The notes beneath the pieces were generated by a model, which saw nothing but the letters and a program-made list of their open reading frames with translations, was not told the origin of the DNA and did not search any database. Below are positions 17,002 through 27,222 of a stretch of DNA of 64,000 nt, piece after piece; within the stretch, counting starts at the first letter, position 1, and each line of letters starts with the position of its first letter. This DNA comes from a candidate division KSB1 bacterium (GTDB lineage Bacteria; Zhuqueibacterota; Zhuqueibacteria; Zhuqueibacterales; Zhuqueibacteraceae), in the NCBI GenBank assembly GCA_034506175.1, contig JAPDQB010000004.1, positions 21,894-85,893 on the forward strand, in the 5' to 3' direction. The position numbers and the translations under genes are program-made.

Positions 17002-17598
17002 GTGCGTTTCGGACTTGACAAGGATATTGATAAACCCGTGACCAGCGACGAGCGGCTAGTAACAAGTAACGAGCAACCAGCAACCAGTAATCAGCATCGA
17101 GCATCCAGCACCGAGCGCATCTTCATCGGCCTTGGCTCGAATTTGGGTGATCGCGCCGGCTGGCTGCGGAAGGCTTTGCAAAAATCGATTACCTCGCCGA
17201 TGATTGAATTGGTTCATGCCTCCGCGATTTATGAAACTGATCCGGTGGGTAAAATCGATCAGCCAATGTTTTTGAACCAAGTCGTCGAGCTTCGCAGCAC
17301 GCTGGCGCCGGAGGAATTGCTCGACTGGCTGCTGTACATCGAGGCCGGGCTGGGCCGTGAACGCCGGGAACGTTGGGGGCCGCGGATCATTGATTTGGAT
17401 TTGCTGGCTTACGGCAACCGTCAAGCACACACGAACCGCCTGGTGTTGCCGCACGCCGAATTGCATCGTCGTCGCTTCGTGCTGGCGCCGTGGGCCGAAA
17501 TCGCGCCGGAATTCGAGGTGGCCGGCTTCAAGGCGACGGTGAATCAACTGCTGCAACGCTGTGATGACCGTAGCCGCGTCCAAAAACTGAAAACGTGA
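17002..17598 (+). CDS. folK: HPPK: 6-hydroxymethyl-7,8-dihydropterin pyrophosphokinase
   Basis: Transfers pyrophosphate from ATP to hydroxymethyl-dihydropterin, the step after FolB. The domain starts at IFIGLGSNLGDR (about residue 40) and includes the VGKIDQPMFLNQV region and the RWGPRIIDLDLLAYG metal/ATP motif. The enzyme needs only about 160 residues. The extra 39 N-terminal residues are encoded by a low-complexity accagcaaccagtaatcagc-like repeat. GTG 17002 or GTG 17038 are possible starts; neither has a good ribosome-binding site, so the true start is uncertain and could be a non-canonical codon nearer the domain. Confidence 0.9.
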   Translation: MRFGLDKDIDKPVTSDERLVTSNEQPATSNQHRASSTERIFIGLGSNLGDRAGWLRKALQKSITSPMIELVHASAIYETDPVGKIDQPMFLNQVVELRSTLAPEELLDWLLYIEAGLGRERRERWGPRIIDLDLLAYGNRQAHTNRLVLPHAELHRRRFVLAPWAEIAPEFEVAGFKATVNQLLQRCDDRSRVQKLKT

Positions 17599-17605
17599 GG
17601 TTCAT

Positions 17606-18238
17606 TTGCGACTGCAATATATCGCTATCGAAGGGGTGATCGGCGCCGGCAAGACGAGCCTGGCGACGCGCCTGGCGGAACGCTTTGGCGGGCGCCTGCT
17701 GCTCGAGCCGCACGAAGAGAATCCTTTTCTTCCGGATTTCTATCGCGACCCGCGCCACTTCGCGTTTTCGACGCAGATGTTCTTTTTGCTCAGCCGCTAT
17801 CGCCAGCAGCAGGAGATTCCGCAGCGCGATCTTTTTCACGAGCTGCTGATCGCCGATTATCTTTTTGCCAAAGACCGCATTTTCGCCTCGTTGACGCTGG
17901 ATGAACGCGAGCTTTCGCTTTACGATAAAGTGGCGCGGCTGCTGGAGCGCGACATTCCGCAGCCGGATATCGTCATCTACTTGCAATCGAACACCGAACG
18001 GCTGATGGCCAACATTCGCCAGCGCAATCGCAGCTATGAGAAACCCATCGCCGAGGATTATATTCGCGAGCTGAATGAAGCCTACAACCGCTTCTTTTTC
18101 AGCTACACCGCGACGCCCGTGCTCGTGGTCAACGCCACGGAAATCGACTTCGTTCACAACGAGCAGGATTTTGAAAACCTCGCCGCACAGCTTCATCGTC
18201 CCATTTCCGGCGTGCAGTATTATTCGCCGGTGAAATGA
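17606..18238 (+). CDS. Deoxynucleoside kinase
   Basis: A P-loop kinase of the dCK/dGK family that phosphorylates deoxynucleosides for salvage. It has the P-loop EGVIGAGKTS at residues 9-18, an FFLLSRY region, a DRIF segment in place of the family's ERS/DRS motif, and the arginine-rich lid IRQRNRSYEKPI. At 210 residues the length fits. The start is TTG 17606 with GAGG at 17597-17600, directly after the folK stop, so it is probably in the same operon. Which base it prefers cannot be read from the sequence. Confidence 0.88.
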   Translation: MRLQYIAIEGVIGAGKTSLATRLAERFGGRLLLEPHEENPFLPDFYRDPRHFAFSTQMFFLLSRYRQQQEIPQRDLFHELLIADYLFAKDRIFASLTLDERELSLYDKVARLLERDIPQPDIVIYLQSNTERLMANIRQRNRSYEKPIAEDYIRELNEAYNRFFFSYTATPVLVVNATEIDFVHNEQDFENLAAQLHRPISGVQYYSPVK

Positions 18239-18254
18239 CTACAAAGAATGACTT

Positions 18255-18346
18255 GCTCACGGAAATGGCTACGCCCGTAGGGAGCAACGCACGGAATTTT
18301 TCTGAATTTTTTCCGTGTGAGGTCATTTTCGTGAGCCAAATTTTTT
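18255..18346. repeat. Dispersed element family D, copy 1
   Basis: gctcacggaaa (18255-18265) is an inverted match to ttccgtgtgag (18311-18321), and tcgtgagccaaa follows at 18329. A related element lies at 20692-20760 on the other side of the ABC exporter gene. Confidence 0.65.
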
Positions 18347-18386
18347 GCGGATAATTCTCTTTAAAAATTTAACATGGACTTTCATC

Positions 18387-18590
18387 ATGTTAATGCGTTT
18401 TCTATTTTTGGCGCTGATCATTTATCTCGCCTATCGCGTGATCAACGCCCTGGTCTTTGGCGCGCCGCCAAAACGCGAGCACGATCAGGTGAAGGGCAAA
18501 CCCAGGAACCGGCCGCTCGATCTTTCCAATTTGGATGTCGAAGACGCCAAATTTCAAGAGATCAAGGAGAATAACAAAGATGGCCAATGA
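18387..18590 (+). CDS. Small single-pass membrane protein
   Basis: A 67-residue protein with one hydrophobic helix right at the N-terminus (MRFLFLALIIYLAYRVINAL) and a charged cytoplasmic tail ending in a Lys/Glu-rich segment. ATG 18387 is chosen because upstream codons precede the hydrophobic segment without any support. I do not recognise a family. It precedes the MsbA-like exporter by 72 bp on the same strand, so it could be an accessory protein, but that is only positional inference. Confidence 0.6.
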   Translation: MLMRFLFLALIIYLAYRVINALVFGAPPKREHDQVKGKPRNRPLDLSNLDVEDAKFQEIKENNKDGQ

Positions 18591-18662
18591 CCCCTCATTC
18601 GCCTTTTTATAAAAAGAAACCAGGAAAGTCGGGGTCCAGCTTTTGTATTTGAAAGTCAAGGA

Positions 18663-20507
18663 ATGAAAACCTATCGCCGTATTCTCCGTTATGTGAAGCC
18701 GTATTGGATTCCCTTGAGCGGTTCTCTACTGTGCATTCTGGCGTTTACGCTTCTCAGCAGCGCCTCATTGATCTCGGTCGTGCCGTTTCTGAATACCTTG
18801 TTCAACGTTGCCGCGGCGGCCCAACCCGACCACTCGCCGCCGGCGGAAGTCTTGCAGTTCCCCTCGACGTTCAATCAAAAACTGGCCTCACTCAAAACCA
18901 GCGCCTCGCAATGGCTGATGGCCGGCGATCGGCGGCAGGCGCTGCTGCGCTTGTGCGGCGTCATTCTGGTTTTGATCTTTTTGAAAAGTTTGTTCGATTA
19001 TTTGCAGGCGTATTCGATGGCGCATGTCGAGCAGGGGGTCATCAAGGATTTGCGCAACGATCTCTACCGCCATCTCAACGAGTTGTCGCTGAGCTATTTC
19101 AATCGCACGCGCACCGGGCAATTGATCTCGCGTATCACCAATGACGTCACGCTGGTCAACGGCGGCGTGTCGGCCGGTTTTGTCACGCTCATCAAAAATC
19201 CGCTGTTGATTCTGGCGTATCTCGGCCTGGCTTTTTATTTGAGCTGGCGCTTGACGCTGATTGCGCTGATTATTTTGCCGGCGAGCATGGCAATCATCGG
19301 TTACATCGGCTCGCGCCTGCGCCGGGCTTCGACGTTGTCGCAGGAAAAAATGGCGGAAGTGACCTCGGTGCTGCAGGAAACGATCAGCGGCGTCCGCGTG
19401 GTGAAGGCGTTTGCCATGGAAGAATTTGAAATGCGCAAGTTTCAGCGGGCGGCGATGGATTATTTCAAATCGCTGCTGCACATCACGCGCGCCAGCAAGC
19501 TCGCCGGACCGCTGACGGAATTTTTGAGCGCCGTCGTCGGCGTCGGCATTTTGTGGTTCGGCGGCCAGCAGGTTCTCGCCGGCCAAGGGCTTTCTCCCGG
19601 CGAATTTATGCTGTTTCTGCTGGCGATTTTTTCCTTGATGCAGCCGGTCAAAGAGCTTTCGTCGGTCAACAGCCGCTTGCAGGAGGCCGCCGCCGCCGGC
19701 GAGCGCATCTTTGAAATCATCGATCTGGCGCCGGAAGTGGTTTCCTTGCCCGGCGCCAAAAAGATCGAGGCGTTCAATCACAACATACGGTTTGAAAATG
19801 TTTGGTTTTCTTATGAAAATGAAAAAGCGGTGGTCTTGCAAAACATTTCCCTCGAGGTGAAAAAAGGGGAGGTCCTGGCCGTCGTCGGCCCGAGCGGCGC
19901 CGGTAAATCGACGCTGGTGGATTTGCTGCCGCGTTTTTATGATCCGCAGCAAGGCCGGATTGTGCTGGACGGCGTCGATCTGCGCGAGATCGACGTCAAG
20001 AGCCTGCGCCGCTTGATGGGCATTGTGACACAGGAAACCATTTTGTTTCATGACACCGTGCGCAACAACATCGCGTATGGCTTGCAGGAAATTGCAGAGG
20101 AGAAATTGATTGAAGCCGCGCAGGCCGCCAACGCCCATCGCTTCATCACTGAATTGCCGCGCGGATACGAAACCGTCATCGGCGAGCGCGGGGTCAAAAT
20201 CTCCGGCGGCCAGCGCCAGCGTCTCGCCATTGCCCGCGCCCTGCTGAAAAACCCGCCGATTCTGATTCTCGACGAAGCCACCTCCGCGCTCGACAGCGAA
20301 AGCGAGCTGCTGGTGCAGGAGGCCATCGAGCGCCTGATGGCCAACCGCACGTCATTCGTGATCGCGCACCGGCTCTCCACCATTTTGCACGCCCATCAAA
20401 TCATCGTGCTCGACAAGGGCCGCCTCGTGCAGCGCGGCTCGCACGACGAGCTGCTCCGCCAAAAGGGCCTTTATCAAAAATTATACAAAATGCAATTTCG
20501 GGTTTGA
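18663..20507 (+). CDS. MsbA-like ABC exporter (fused membrane and ATPase domains)
   Basis: A half-transporter of 614 residues. The N-terminal membrane domain has about six helices, starting YWIPLSGSLLCILAFTLL, with a long extracytoplasmic insertion near residues 50-85. The ATPase domain has Walker A VGPSGAGKST near 408-417, the Q-loop VTQETILF, signature ISGGQRQRLAIARAL, Walker B ILILDEATSALD and the H-loop IAHRLST. Homologues flip lipid A-core or other lipids and drugs across the inner membrane. LPS genes elsewhere in the window support a lipid role, but multidrug export cannot be excluded. Confidence 0.92.
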   Translation: MKTYRRILRYVKPYWIPLSGSLLCILAFTLLSSASLISVVPFLNTLFNVAAAAQPDHSPPAEVLQFPSTFNQKLASLKTSASQWLMAGDRRQALLRLCGVILVLIFLKSLFDYLQAYSMAHVEQGVIKDLRNDLYRHLNELSLSYFNRTRTGQLISRITNDVTLVNGGVSAGFVTLIKNPLLILAYLGLAFYLSWRLTLIALIILPASMAIIGYIGSRLRRASTLSQEKMAEVTSVLQETISGVRVVKAFAMEEFEMRKFQRAAMDYFKSLLHITRASKLAGPLTEFLSAVVGVGILWFGGQQVLAGQGLSPGEFMLFLLAIFSLMQPVKELSSVNSRLQEAAAAGERIFEIIDLAPEVVSLPGAKKIEAFNHNIRFENVWFSYENEKAVVLQNISLEVKKGEVLAVVGPSGAGKSTLVDLLPRFYDPQQGRIVLDGVDLREIDVKSLRRLMGIVTQETILFHDTVRNNIAYGLQEIAEEKLIEAAQAANAHRFITELPRGYETVIGERGVKISGGQRQRLAIARALLKNPPILILDEATSALDSESELLVQEAIERLMANRTSFVIAHRLSTILHAHQIIVLDKGRLVQRGSHDELLRQKGLYQKLYKMQFRV

Positions 20508-20856
20508 GGCCTGGCCTTCCAAATTCTTACCTCATCAAATTCCACTTGACATTCGATTTTTTTCTGCTTTTTTATCAAACAATCCGGCCGAGCCGGAGCC
20601 AAACAAGAAAAAAAGCCTTTTGTATCCGGATGTTGCGAATCGTCCGGATAACAAACCCAACGCGGACAAGCCGCAACCAAAAAGATTTACTCGCTCACAG
20701 AAAAGGAACCCCCACCGAAGTGATTTTTTCTGTGAGAGTTCCAATTCTGTGAGCCAAAAGTCTTTGCTTTTTTTTGCAAAGATATCACTTGTAACAGATT
20801 AACTCACCGTTCCACTTTTCTCATACTTTTTTGAACGACAAGGAGAGGAGGAAACC
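20508..20856. other. Gene-free 349-bp stretch with hairpins and a family D element
   Basis: No gene is convincing here. It holds an 8-bp inverted repeat tatccgga/tccggata (20623-20650). Then comes a family D element in which ctcacagaaaa (20694-20704) pairs with ttttctgtgag (20726-20736), with another tctgtgagccaaa at 20746. The end carries the AAGGAGAGGAGG ribosome-binding site of the next gene. Confidence 0.6.
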
Positions 20857-21264
20857 ATGAATAATTACATTTTTCTTGCCGGTCGCATTCTTTATGCGCT
20901 GCCGTTGATCATTATGGGGGCGAACCATTTCATGTACATGTCCGCAATGACCAATTACGCGACGGTCAAAGGCTTGCCGGCCCCGCAGGCGGCGGTAATT
21001 CTATCGGGCTTGGTTATCGTCCTGGGCGCGATTTCAGTCCTGGTCGGCTATCGCGGCAAAATCGGCGGCTGGCTGGTCACGGCTTTTCTGTTGGCGACGG
21101 CCTTTATCATGCACCGCTTCTGGAGTGTAACCGACGCCATGGCGGCGCAAGTCGAGATGGCGAATTTCTTCAAGAACATCATCATGGCCGGCGCCGCCTT
21201 GATGATCACGCAAACCGGCACTGGACCGTACAGTGTGGACAATTTGAATAAGCCGCGTGCATGA
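20857..21264 (+). CDS. DoxX-family small membrane protein
   Basis: A 135-residue protein with four predicted transmembrane helices, beginning GRILYALPLIIMGANHF and including AAVILSGLVIVLGAISVL and WLVTAFLLATAFIM, typical of the DoxX/DoxD-like family. Family members have been linked to respiratory or redox functions, but most are uncharacterised. A very strong AAGGAGAGGAGG precedes ATG 20857. It stands alone between repeats and the prolyl oligopeptidase, so no partner is evident. Confidence 0.78.
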   Translation: MNNYIFLAGRILYALPLIIMGANHFMYMSAMTNYATVKGLPAPQAAVILSGLVIVLGAISVLVGYRGKIGGWLVTAFLLATAFIMHRFWSVTDAMAAQVEMANFFKNIIMAGAALMITQTGTGPYSVDNLNKPRA

Positions 21265-21403
21265 CTCAAGTGCCGGAGAAACTACACCCGCTTGAAGGCG
21301 CTGGCCTCGCTTTTGAACGGGTGTCATTCAATTTTTTCTACTTTCATATTTTTATAAGATAACCGTTTTAGCGTTCTTGTAAATCCTAAAAAAGAGAACC
21401 CAA

Positions 21404-23551
21404 ATGAAAAAGAGGCAAAGAGTTTTCGCGGTGTTGATCGCGCTTTTTGTGATCAACACAACAGCCGGCGCGCAGGCGCTGCACTATCCGAAAACCGCCA
21501 AAGTCGATCACACCGATACCTATTTCGGCATCACGGTGGCTGATCCATATCGCTGGCTGGAAGACGATAATTCGCCGGAAACCGCCAAATGGGTGGAGGA
21601 ACAAAACAAAGTGACCTTCGGCTATTTGGAAAAAATTCCGTATCGCCAACAGATCAAGGAGCGGCTGGAGAAAATTTACAACTATCCGAAATACTCGCAG
21701 CCGTTCCGCAAGGGCGGGAATTTTTTCTTTTTTAAAAACGACGGCCTGCAAAATCAATCGGTGCTTTACATTCAAAAAGGCTTGAATGGCAAACCGGAGG
21801 TGCTCATCGATCCGAATGCGTTCAGCGCCGACGGCACCGTGCGCCTGGGGGCGTTCGCGCTTTCGCAGGACGGCAAGTACGCGGGCTATGGCCTTTCGCG
21901 CAGCGGCTCGGATTGGCAGGAATATTATGTGATGGAGATTGCCACGAAAAAGACCCTGACAGACACGCTGCGATGGGTGAAAGTTTCCGGCCTGGCGTGG
22001 CAGGGCAACGGCTTTTATTACAGCCGTTACGACGCGCCGGAGAAAGGCAGGGAGCTTTCCGCCTCGAATGATTTTCACAAAGTTTACTATCACAAAATCG
22101 GCACACCGCAGTCGCAGGACGAACTGGTTTACGAAGACCAGGCCAACCCCCAGCGCTTTCACACGGTGAGCACGACGGAAGACGAGCGGTTTGCGATTTT
22201 ATCCATCAGCGACCGCGGCAAGGGCAAACGCGGCAACGCGCTTTTCTTCCGCGACGCCGCTTCGACACAGAAAACTTTTAAGCCGATTATCGCAACGATT
22301 GGCGACTATAATTTCAGCGTGGTCGATAACATCGGCGACAAATTTTTGATTCGAACCAATTACAACGCGCCGAACGACAGGGTAATTTTGTTCGACCCGA
22401 AAAACCCGGATGAGAAGAACTGGAAAATCGTCCTGTCGGAAAAGCCGGAACCGTTGCGAAGCGTTGGCACCGCCGGCGGAAAATTGTTTGCCACCTATCT
22501 CAAAGACGTGGCGACGCGGGCTTATGTTTACAGTCTCGACGGCAAGCTGGAAAATGAAGTGGCGCTGCCAGGAATTGGCTCAGCCGGCGGCTTCACCGGC
22601 GAAAAAGATGACAAGTTTGTTTTTTACTCGTTCACCTCCTTCACTTTTCCGCCAACGATTTACCGCTACGATATTGCGACGAAAAAAAGCTCGGTTTTCC
22701 GCGCGCCGGAGGTTGATTTCAAGCCGGAGGAATACGAAACCAAACAGGTTTTTTATCCGAGCAAGGACGGCACGAAAGTGCCGATGTTCATCACCTACCA
22801 AAAAGGCTTGAAGCGCGATGGCAACAATCCGACGCTGCTTTATGCCTACGGCGGCTTCAACATCAGCTTGTTGCCCTCGTTCGATCCGCTTTTGATTGCG
22901 CTGTTCGAGCAAGGCGGCGTGTATGCGATGGCGAATCTGCGCGGCGGCAGCGAGTACGGCGAGAAGTGGCACGAAGCCGGGATGCGGTTGAACAAACAGA
23001 ATGTGTTTGATGATTTCATCGCCGCGGCCGAGTACCTCATCGCGCAAAAATACACCTCGGCGGAAAAGCTGGCGATTCGAGGCGGCTCCAACGGCGGCTT
23101 GCTGGTCGGCGCGGTGATGAATCAACGTCCCGAGCTGTTTAAAGTGGCGATTCCGCAGGTCGGGGTGATGGACATGCTGCGTTTCCACAAGTTCACCATC
23201 GGCTGGAATTGGATTGCGGAATACGGTTCGAGTGAAAATGAAGCGGATTTTAAAAATTTGTACGCCTACTCCCCGCTGCACAATATTAAAGACGGCGTGA
23301 AATATCCGGCGACCCTGATCACGACGGCGGATCACGATGATCGCGTGGTGCCGGCGCATTCATTCAAATATGCGGCGACGATTCAGGAAAAACACGCCGG
23401 CGAGAATCCGGTGCTGATTCGCATTGAAACCAAATCCGGCCACGGCGCCAGCAGCACGACGAAACGCCTCGAAGAAATGGCGGATATTTTTTCGTTCATC
23501 TTTTATAATCTGGGCGTGATCCCGAAGTATCAAGAGCAGAAGAGTCTGTAA
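21404..23551 (+). CDS. Secreted prolyl oligopeptidase (S9A)
   Basis: Cleaves short peptides after proline, probably in the periplasm. A signal peptide (about residues 1-24, ending AGAQA) precedes [17 protein letters not shown], the usual start of the family. Then come a seven-bladed propeller domain and the C-terminal hydrolase. The catalytic Ser562 is in [12 protein letters not shown], the Asp region is [12 protein letters not shown], and the His is in KSGHGAS near residue 680. The 715-residue length is typical. It is flanked by a DoxX gene and, in the opposite direction, a CPBP protease; no operon partner is seen. Confidence 0.95.
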   Translation: MKKRQRVFAVLIALFVINTTAGAQALHYPKTAKVDHTDTYFGITVADPYRWLEDDNSPETAKWVEEQNKVTFGYLEKIPYRQQIKERLEKIYNYPKYSQPFRKGGNFFFFKNDGLQNQSVLYIQKGLNGKPEVLIDPNAFSADGTVRLGAFALSQDGKYAGYGLSRSGSDWQEYYVMEIATKKTLTDTLRWVKVSGLAWQGNGFYYSRYDAPEKGRELSASNDFHKVYYHKIGTPQSQDELVYEDQANPQRFHTVSTTEDERFAILSISDRGKGKRGNALFFRDAASTQKTFKPIIATIGDYNFSVVDNIGDKFLIRTNYNAPNDRVILFDPKNPDEKNWKIVLSEKPEPLRSVGTAGGKLFATYLKDVATRAYVYSLDGKLENEVALPGIGSAGGFTGEKDDKFVFYSFTSFTFPPTIYRYDIATKKSSVFRAPEVDFKPEEYETKQVFYPSKDGTKVPMFITYQKGLKRDGNNPTLLYAYGGFNISLLPSFDPLLIALFEQGGVYAMANLRGGSEYGEKWHEAGMRLNKQNVFDDFIAAAEYLIAQKYTSAEKLAIRGGSNGGLLVGAVMNQRPELFKVAIPQVGVMDMLRFHKFTIGWNWIAEYGSSENEADFKNLYAYSPLHNIKDGVKYPATLITTADHDDRVVPAHSFKYAATIQEKHAGENPVLIRIETKSGHGASSTTKRLEEMADIFSFIFYNLGVIPKYQEQKSL

Positions 23552-23769
23552 AGATACCGAGGGTTGCCAGGGTTTGAACAACTTCCTCGGTAGGAATTTT
23601 TTCAGGGTGTTGGGCGCACGCCACAGTTTCAAACAAGTTGAAAATCGAAGGCCTGCGGAAAGCCTGTTCAACATGGAGCAAAAAGCGATCGTCAATGCCC
23701 GTGACAGTCTCTGTGTTTTCTCGTTTTTTTCCGTGTTGAATGACGCTATGAAAACAACAAAAAATTGTT

Positions 23770-26700
23770 CTACGCCTTTTCCCGTGCCAATTGTTTGAAC
23801 CAATAAAACGCGACGACACCGATTAAAACCGTCGCGATCAACGCCCCGGGCAGCGCCGCGGGAACGGCTTGATAAATACCCTGTTTCAAAGCCGCGAGCA
23901 CGGTTATAACGCCTGCGGCCAACGGCACGAGGGCGAGATGAAAACGCAAGACGAAAACATAAGCCAGCAGCAAGATCAACCCCATGGCCACGCCGGACAA
24001 TAACCAGAACGGCAGGGTTTCAACCGAGCGGGCGCCGGCCACAATCAATCCCACCAACATCAACAAAGCGGAAAACCAGGCTTTCCGTTTAGTCCAACTG
24101 AGTGTAAAACGATCCATGGCCGTGAAAACCAGCAAGAGAATCGTGCCTTGCGTGAGAAATTGGCTGAGGGGCTCCAAAGCGGTTTTCAAGAGCGGCACAA
24201 AAGTTCCGGCGGCGTCATACGCGGCCCAGACAGGTTTTAAAGAAGGCGCAAAGTAAACGGTTAAAGCCATGACGCCGGCTGCCAAGGCGCCTAAAGCCGG
24301 TCCCCACGCGAACGCTTTGGAAATTTCAAGCGGCGTTTGCTCTCGCCGCCACTTTTGCACGAAGCCGATGACCAGCGCCAAAGCAAACGCGAGGAACAGC
24401 ACGCCAATAAGCCCGCCAGCGATAAAGATAAAGGCCTGGGTTTTAAACGGCTGGGCGGTGGAAAATTGCGCCACCAGGGCAGGCCAACTGTTGATGAGGC
24501 TGATCATGTTCAAACCGAACAGCAGCGCCAGGAAGCGCAAAAAAGTTTTAACCGAAAAATTTTTTCGGCTCCAGGCCACAATCGCGCCGACAACGCCGGC
24601 GATAACCAACAAAACGTTCATGATCACACAGGCGGCTTGAACGATTTGCGGAAGATTTCTTTCCTTGCGCTCCTGGCGCGTCCATTCTTCCGGGACGTGA
24701 ATGTAGCGGTAAACATCCACGACTTCCTTGCCGGCGATTTTGACGGCGAGGCGGGCTTCACCTTCTTTGAGTGAATAATTCAGCGTATCGGCAAATTCAA
24801 AAGTCCAATCCTGGCGGGCCGGGCGCTTGGAAGCGACGGCGGAAACTTCTTTGAGCGTTAGCGGATCCATTTGAAAGGTGGTGGTAATCGCCGCGTGCGC
24901 GATTGGACGGGCGGCCTCAACGCTCAAGCTGTCGCCAAGACGGGCTTCCGGCAGCTCGTGGCGAAAGCGGACGGCTTTGCCGGCGTTGTCGATAAAAACC
25001 TGATACTCTTCAGCGCGTTCGGCGACATCGCCTTCAAATTTCACAAAACGAATTTTATATTGCGGCGGCGGCAGATACGCGCCGATCAGCTCGCCGTAAT
25101 TTTTCTTGCCGCCTTTTTGCCAGATGAAACGATCTTGCTCATCCGGCTGCGCTTGAACAGAGCTTAAAGCTTGCCAGGGCGACGGCAATTCGATGCCGCG
25201 TTCCGCCAATGTTTGGCGCGCGAGATTTTCCGCCTCGCTGCGCGTTATCGTCAAGGCAGGCGCGTCGCTTTGAAAGTTGGCGGCAACGAACCACGCGATC
25301 AAGCCCAACACACCAGCGGCGAGCAGCAAGCGGCCGGCTTTTGCACTGATGGCGCCCGGCTTTGCCGCTTCGGCGACAACCGGCTGCACCTCCGCTTTGG
25401 GGGCTGGAATCCAGGCGCGATTGTAGTGTTGCTGTTCAAGCTCTCCCCATTTGGCGGAACGGATTCTGGCGCGAAGCACCACCCACAGCGGAACCAGCGT
25501 GAGAATGATCACCAAGGCGCGGTCGATCCAGATGCCGGGCGCGGTGGAGACAAACAGCGGCAGCGCAAACCAGACGACATCGAACGCGAAATGCAAAATG
25601 ATCGCCGGCAGCAGGCCGAAGTAAATGTACAGCGCCCCAAAAGCAAAGGAGGGAATGATCAGCTCCACGACGCGCGCGTAAGCCGGTTGATTCGCGTAAC
25701 CGGCGTGACCGGAGCCAAAAATCAGCGCTTGCACGATCATCGCGCCGATGATGAAGGCGCGGCGATAACCGTACTTTTGGCCGATGAGCGCGGCGCCGGC
25801 GATGGGAACAGCGCGAAACAAGCTCTCCTCCCAAAATCCGGCTTGCAGCGAAATGGCAATCGCCGAGAGCCAGGGGAAATATCCGGCCAGAACGTCGGGA
25901 TTGACCAGCGTGTCGGAGGGCGTCCACCAGCCCAGGCTTTTGTTGGCAAAAAAATACAGCACGACTTCGTAAGCAAAAAACAGAGCGACCAGCAAATAGC
26001 CGCCAATGGTTCGGCCCAGCACCGGCTTGGAGGCGGCGGCATCGGGTGACCACAACCGCCATTGCTGAATGTGATGCGGAAAGGCCCGGCGCGAAAGGCT
26101 CTCGGCGGCCATGAACGAAACGGTGAGCAAGATGCCCATGAGAACGAATTGCGCCAGCATCCGCATGATTTGTTGAAGCACGAATCCTTGCGAAGACAGC
26201 GCCGTGTCGTAATTCATCCACAGCAACGGCCATTGGTTGAGGCCGGCCAAAAGCTGGAGAAAAGAAACGAAGAGTCCCCAGAAAAGCGGCTTGCGCCAGA
26301 TGACCCAGCGCTCGCGCAGCAAAAAGAACAATCCGACGCCGCAGCCGCCGATCAGATACAACACCACCAAGGCCACGCTGCCGGCCACGCCGATGGTGTC
26401 ATTAGCGGAGCGCATTTCCTCGTAGCGCCGTGAAAACGCTTCCGGCACTTTGACGAAATGCGTCAGCTCGGTGAGCTTGTCGCCGCCGACCACCAAACGC
26501 AGGCGATAACGGCCCTCGCCGATTTGGAGATGGGGCCGCTCATAAACAAAAGTATGATCGATGCGCCCGCCGAGGCGCGTCTCTTGAGATTTTTCCGTCA
26601 GTTGATATTGGCTCAGATCGATTTTCCAGGCGCTGGCTGCGCTTTCGGCAATCGCGTGCGCCGAGTCCGCATCGAGCGCCGCGCCGGTTTCCCGCTCGGG

Positions 26701-27096
26701 AAGCTTCTGCGCGAAGCCATACGGCTCGCCTTTCGGCGTGAAGCGAATCAGCGTCTCGTGGGTCTCACCCTCTTTGAAATGGCGCACGCGCCAGGTGTAA
26801 GGAGAGTAGAGGCCTTCTTTGAGCATCCGGCCAAACGCTTCCTTGCCGCCGCCCTCCAGCTCGACGAAATTTTGGACTTCTTGATCCAACCGAAACGAGG
26901 CCGCCTGCTTGAATTCCGCCGGTGTCCATTGATGTTTTTGCGCCAATTCCCGGGCGGCTGCGAGCGCCTGCTCGCGGTTCATTTGCAAATCGAGCGTGAC
27001 GATCGGAAAGGCCTCGGAAAAATACTTGACGGTGAAGATCACCGCGCCGATGGAGGCCGCGCTGAGCGCCAGCCAGAAAATGGGCTTCCGGAACAT
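23770..27096 (-). CDS. Very large multi-pass CPBP (Abi/Rce1-like) protease with duplicated halves
   Basis: 1108 residues, four to five times the size of a simple CPBP protease. The first half has an N-terminal helix, an extracytoplasmic region of about 220 residues, and a membrane bundle with the protease motifs WEESLFR (near 420), FGSGHAGY and HFAFDVVWF, which supply the glutamates and histidines for metal. After a cytoplasmic linker the layout repeats: helix, PepSY-like extracytoplasmic region (LTITRSEAENLARQTLAERG), then a helix bundle without protease motifs. HFVKVPEAFSRR in the first half aligns with RYIHVPEEWTRQ in the second. AAGGAGGAAGGAG fixes ATG 27096. The substrate is unknown. Confidence 0.85.
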   Translation of the reverse strand: MFRKPIFWLALSAASIGAVIFTVKYFSEAFPIVTLDLQMNREQALAAARELAQKHQWTPAEFKQAASFRLDQEVQNFVELEGGGKEAFGRMLKEGLYSPYTWRVRHFKEGETHETLIRFTPKGEPYGFAQKLPERETGAALDADSAHAIAESAASAWKIDLSQYQLTEKSQETRLGGRIDHTFVYERPHLQIGEGRYRLRLVVGGDKLTELTHFVKVPEAFSRRYEEMRSANDTIGVAGSVALVVLYLIGGCGVGLFFLLRERWVIWRKPLFWGLFVSFLQLLAGLNQWPLLWMNYDTALSSQGFVLQQIMRMLAQFVLMGILLTVSFMAAESLSRRAFPHHIQQWRLWSPDAAASKPVLGRTIGGYLLVALFFAYEVVLYFFANKSLGWWTPSDTLVNPDVLAGYFPWLSAIAISLQAGFWEESLFRAVPIAGAALIGQKYGYRRAFIIGAMIVQALIFGSGHAGYANQPAYARVVELIIPSFAFGALYIYFGLLPAIILHFAFDVVWFALPLFVSTAPGIWIDRALVIILTLVPLWVVLRARIRSAKWGELEQQHYNRAWIPAPKAEVQPVVAEAAKPGAISAKAGRLLLAAGVLGLIAWFVAANFQSDAPALTITRSEAENLARQTLAERGIELPSPWQALSSVQAQPDEQDRFIWQKGGKKNYGELIGAYLPPPQYKIRFVKFEGDVAERAEEYQVFIDNAGKAVRFRHELPEARLGDSLSVEAARPIAHAAITTTFQMDPLTLKEVSAVASKRPARQDWTFEFADTLNYSLKEGEARLAVKIAGKEVVDVYRYIHVPEEWTRQERKERNLPQIVQAACVIMNVLLVIAGVVGAIVAWSRKNFSVKTFLRFLALLFGLNMISLINSWPALVAQFSTAQPFKTQAFIFIAGGLIGVLFLAFALALVIGFVQKWRREQTPLEISKAFAWGPALGALAAGVMALTVYFAPSLKPVWAAYDAAGTFVPLLKTALEPLSQFLTQGTILLLVFTAMDRFTLSWTKRKAWFSALLMLVGLIVAGARSVETLPFWLLSGVAMGLILLLAYVFVLRFHLALVPLAAGVITVLAALKQGIYQAVPAALPGALIATVLIGVVAFYWFKQLAREKA

Positions 27097-27222
27097 GCTC
27101 CTTCCTCCTTGAAATGTTTTTTGAAAACCGCAACGAATGGATTGAATCATTCGTTGAAACACCGCTTCCGCTCGGCAGAAGATTTTTTCTGAAGCGGGTG
27201 AAATTCGCCGCGCCAGATTTCA

